Shown one piece after another: positions 62,969 through 64,000 of a stretch of 64,000 bases of DNA. Position 1 is the stretch's first letter; the number at the start of each line of letters is the position of its first letter. The position numbers were made by a program, and so were the translations under genes. The DNA is from Mesorhizobium sp. WSM4313 (GTDB lineage: Bacteria > Pseudomonadota > Alphaproteobacteria > Rhizobiales > Rhizobiaceae), in NCBI RefSeq assembly GCF_002294725.1, contig NZ_NSFT01000007.1, positions 62,001 to 126,000 on the forward strand, written 5' to 3'. Under the pieces are notes generated by a model that saw nothing but the letters and a program-made list of their open reading frames with translations, had not been told where the DNA came from and did no database searches.

Positions 62969-62997
62969 GTGACAAGCGCTTCGGCATCGACTATATG
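62969..62997 (+). promoter_or_regulatory. Promoter of the aromatic leader and DAHP synthase gene
   Basis: GTGACA (62969-62974), exactly 17 bases, then TATATG (62992-62997). Transcription would start at about 63003-63005, coinciding with the ATG at 63004 of the leader frame. That makes the leader peptide leaderless, as described for trpL in Sinorhizobium. Confidence 0.6.
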
Positions 62998-63003
62998 AAC
63001 CGC

Positions 63004-63078
63004 ATGATCCACCTGACCGCCTCGTTTTGGTACTTTTATTTCAGCTCGCTGGCGGCGGGAGGATTGCGCTCGATCTGA
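63004..63078 (+). CDS. Aromatic-amino-acid leader peptide upstream of DAHP synthase
   Basis: A 24-codon frame, MIHLTASFWYFYFSS and then LAAGGLRSI, carrying six consecutive aromatic codons (Phe-Trp-Tyr-Phe-Tyr-Phe, 63025-63042). It stands between a promoter and a terminator hairpin and directly upstream of the first enzyme of aromatic synthesis. Ribosome stalling at these codons would sense any of the three aromatic tRNAs. No ribosome site precedes the ATG, consistent with translation from a 5'-terminal AUG; an ATG at 62995 in the same frame overlaps the -10 box and is unlikely to be used. Confidence 0.78.
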   Translation: MIHLTASFWYFYFSSLAAGGLRSI

Positions 63079-63128
63079 AAACTCCAGATCAAAAAATCCG
63101 ACAAGCCGCCAGACCTGGCGGCTTTTTT
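63049..63128 (+). terminator. Attenuator: antiterminator and terminator hairpins before the DAHP synthase gene
   Basis: Terminator: AAGCCGCCA (63103-63111), loop GACC, TGGCGGCTT (63116-63124), with a T6 run at 63123-63128. Competing antiterminator: CTGGCGGC (63049-63056), seven bases after the aromatic codons, pairs perfectly with GCCGCCAG (63105-63112). A small hairpin GATCTG/CAGATC (63072-63077, 63085-63090) lies between. A ribosome stalled on the aromatic run leaves 63049-63056 free and permits read-through; one reaching the stop at 63076 masks it and lets the terminator form. Confidence 0.8.
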
Positions 63129-63168
63129 GTTTCAGCCGGCAGGTCTCCTAAACCAGGAGCAGAAAGCC

Positions 63169-64000
63169 GTGTTGACCACCACAGACGACCTTCGGGTCAC
63201 CGAAATCAGAGCCTTGAGCACGCCGGACGAGGTGATGCGCGAGATACCGCGCTCGCTCACCGCGACGCGCACCGTCGCCGCCTCGCGCAACGCCATCCAT
63301 TCGATCCTCTCGGGGGCCGACGATCGACTGCTTGTCATCGTCGGCCCATGTTCCATCCACGATCCGGTCGCGGCCGTTGACTATGCCAGCCGTCTGGCGG
63401 CGCTGCGCGAGGCCCTGGCCGACCGGCTCGAGATCGTCATGCGCGTCTATTTTGAAAAGCCGCGCACCACGGTCGGCTGGAAGGGCCTGATCAACGATCC
63501 CGACCTCGACGGCAGCTTCAACATCGAAAAGGGGCTGCGCATGGCGCGCAACGTTCTGTCGGCCGTCAACAATCTCGGCCTGCCGGCGGCGACCGAGTTC
63601 CTCGACATGACCATCCCGCAATACATCGCCGACCTCGTCGCCTGGGGCGCCATCGGCGCCCGCACCGCCGAAAGCCAGATCCATCGCGAGCTGGCCTCGG
63701 GCCTGTCCTGCCCGGTCGGCTTCAAGAACGGCACCGACGGCAATCTCAGGATCGCCGGCGAGGCGGTGAAGTCCGCCGCCCAGCCGCATCATTTCATGGC
63801 GGTGACCAAGGGCGGCCGCAGCGCCATCGCAGCGACCACCGGCAACGAGGATTGCCATGTCATCCTGCGTGGCGGCATCGCGCCGAACTATGATGCCGCA
63901 AGCGTCGAGGCCTCCGCGGCCGAGCTCGTCCGCATCGGCGTCGCGCCGCGGCTGATGATCGACGTCAGCCATGCCAACAGCGCCAAGAAGCCGGAGAACC
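63169..64000 (+). CDS. aroG: 3-deoxy-7-phosphoheptulonate (DAHP) synthase, class I, N-terminal part
   Basis: The first 277 residues of a class I (AroF/G/H-type) DAHP synthase, which condenses PEP with erythrose 4-phosphate at the entrance of the shikimate pathway; the gene runs off the window. Visible are IVGPCSIHDPVAAVDYA near 60, VMRVYFEKPRTTVGWKGLINDP near 90-110, and the metal and phosphate-site segments GFKNGTDGN and MIDVSHANS. The start is GTG at 63169, with CAGGAG nine to ten bases upstream; the next codon is TTG. An attenuator with an aromatic leader peptide lies directly upstream. Confidence 0.93.
   Translation, partial: MLTTTDDLRVTEIRALSTPDEVMREIPRSLTATRTVAASRNAIHSILSGADDRLLVIVGPCSIHDPVAAVDYASRLAALREALADRLEIVMRVYFEKPRTTVGWKGLINDPDLDGSFNIEKGLRMARNVLSAVNNLGLPAATEFLDMTIPQYIADLVAWGAIGARTAESQIHRELASGLSCPVGFKNGTDGNLRIAGEAVKSAAQPHHFMAVTKGGRSAIAATTGNEDCHVILRGGIAPNYDAASVEASAAELVRIGVAPRLMIDVSHANSAKKPEN

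Noticed and set aside
62776..63078. 100-codon frame spanning the repeat and the aromatic leader
   Set aside because: Only its last 24-27 codons make sense. The upstream part translates the hairpin repeat and lies before the promoter.

Overview
The window is a GC-rich chromosomal stretch from an alphaproteobacterium of the order Rhizobiales, most likely Mesorhizobium or a close relative. This is inferred from gene content and order: a ChvI/ChvG pair next to hprK, a mannose-type EIIA and HPr; a DivL-type tyrosine pseudokinase; a TsaE-AmgK fusion; alphaproteobacterial AddAB; a his cluster with interleaved small genes; and small intergenic palindromes scattered between genes. I see no rRNA, tRNA, CRISPR array, insertion sequence or prophage.

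Layout. 1-5.2 kb (minus): translation genes pheT (cut by the window edge), a GFA-family gene wedged between pheT and pheS, rplT, rpmI, an isoprenylcysteine-methyltransferase-like membrane protein, and infC with an ATT start. 5.4-8.8 kb (plus): alpha/beta hydrolase, BenE-type transporter, DUF2852 protein, YgjP-like metallopeptidase. 9.4-15.3 kb (plus): trpF-trpB-trpA-accD-folC and a VOC protein. 15.3-16.9 kb (minus): TauE/SafE permease, cupin, thioredoxin. 17-28.4 kb (minus): divL, tsaE-amgK, murU, addB, addA, the last four joined by 4-base overlaps. 28.6-34.2 kb (minus): ahcY, HPr, EIIA, HPr kinase, chvG, chvI, divergent from pckA. 36.2-37.5 kb: arfB and alkB. 37.6-42.9 kb: a membrane glycosyltransferase cluster with three apparently intact genes and two decaying remnants. 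43-48.7 kb (minus): hisB, DUF2628, hisH, DUF1330, hisA, arginase-like, hisF, hisE, coaA. 49-53.2 kb (plus): hslV, GNAT, DUF2585, hslU, DUF1402.

53.6-62.8 kb is the most accessory-looking part. A three-gene electron-transfer oxygenase set (membrane di-iron desaturase/hydroxylase, Rieske ferredoxin, FAD ferredoxin reductase) resembles MocD-MocE-MocF of rhizopine catabolism. It is transcribed away from a LacI-type regulator, followed by a sugar/inositol-type ABC transporter (binding protein, permease, single-domain ATPase), a Gfo/Idh/MocA inositol dehydrogenase and an SDR. Read together, the locus looks like uptake and oxidative O-demethylation or hydroxylation of an inositol-like compound, such as a methylated inositol or rhizopine. 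The substrate is inference.

The right edge holds the best regulatory find. In front of a DAHP synthase gene (cut by the window end) is a short reading frame with the run Phe-Trp-Tyr-Phe-Tyr-Phe, followed by mutually exclusive antiterminator and terminator hairpins. A good promoter places the transcription start at about the leader AUG. This has the anatomy of an aromatic-amino-acid attenuator with a leaderless leader peptide.
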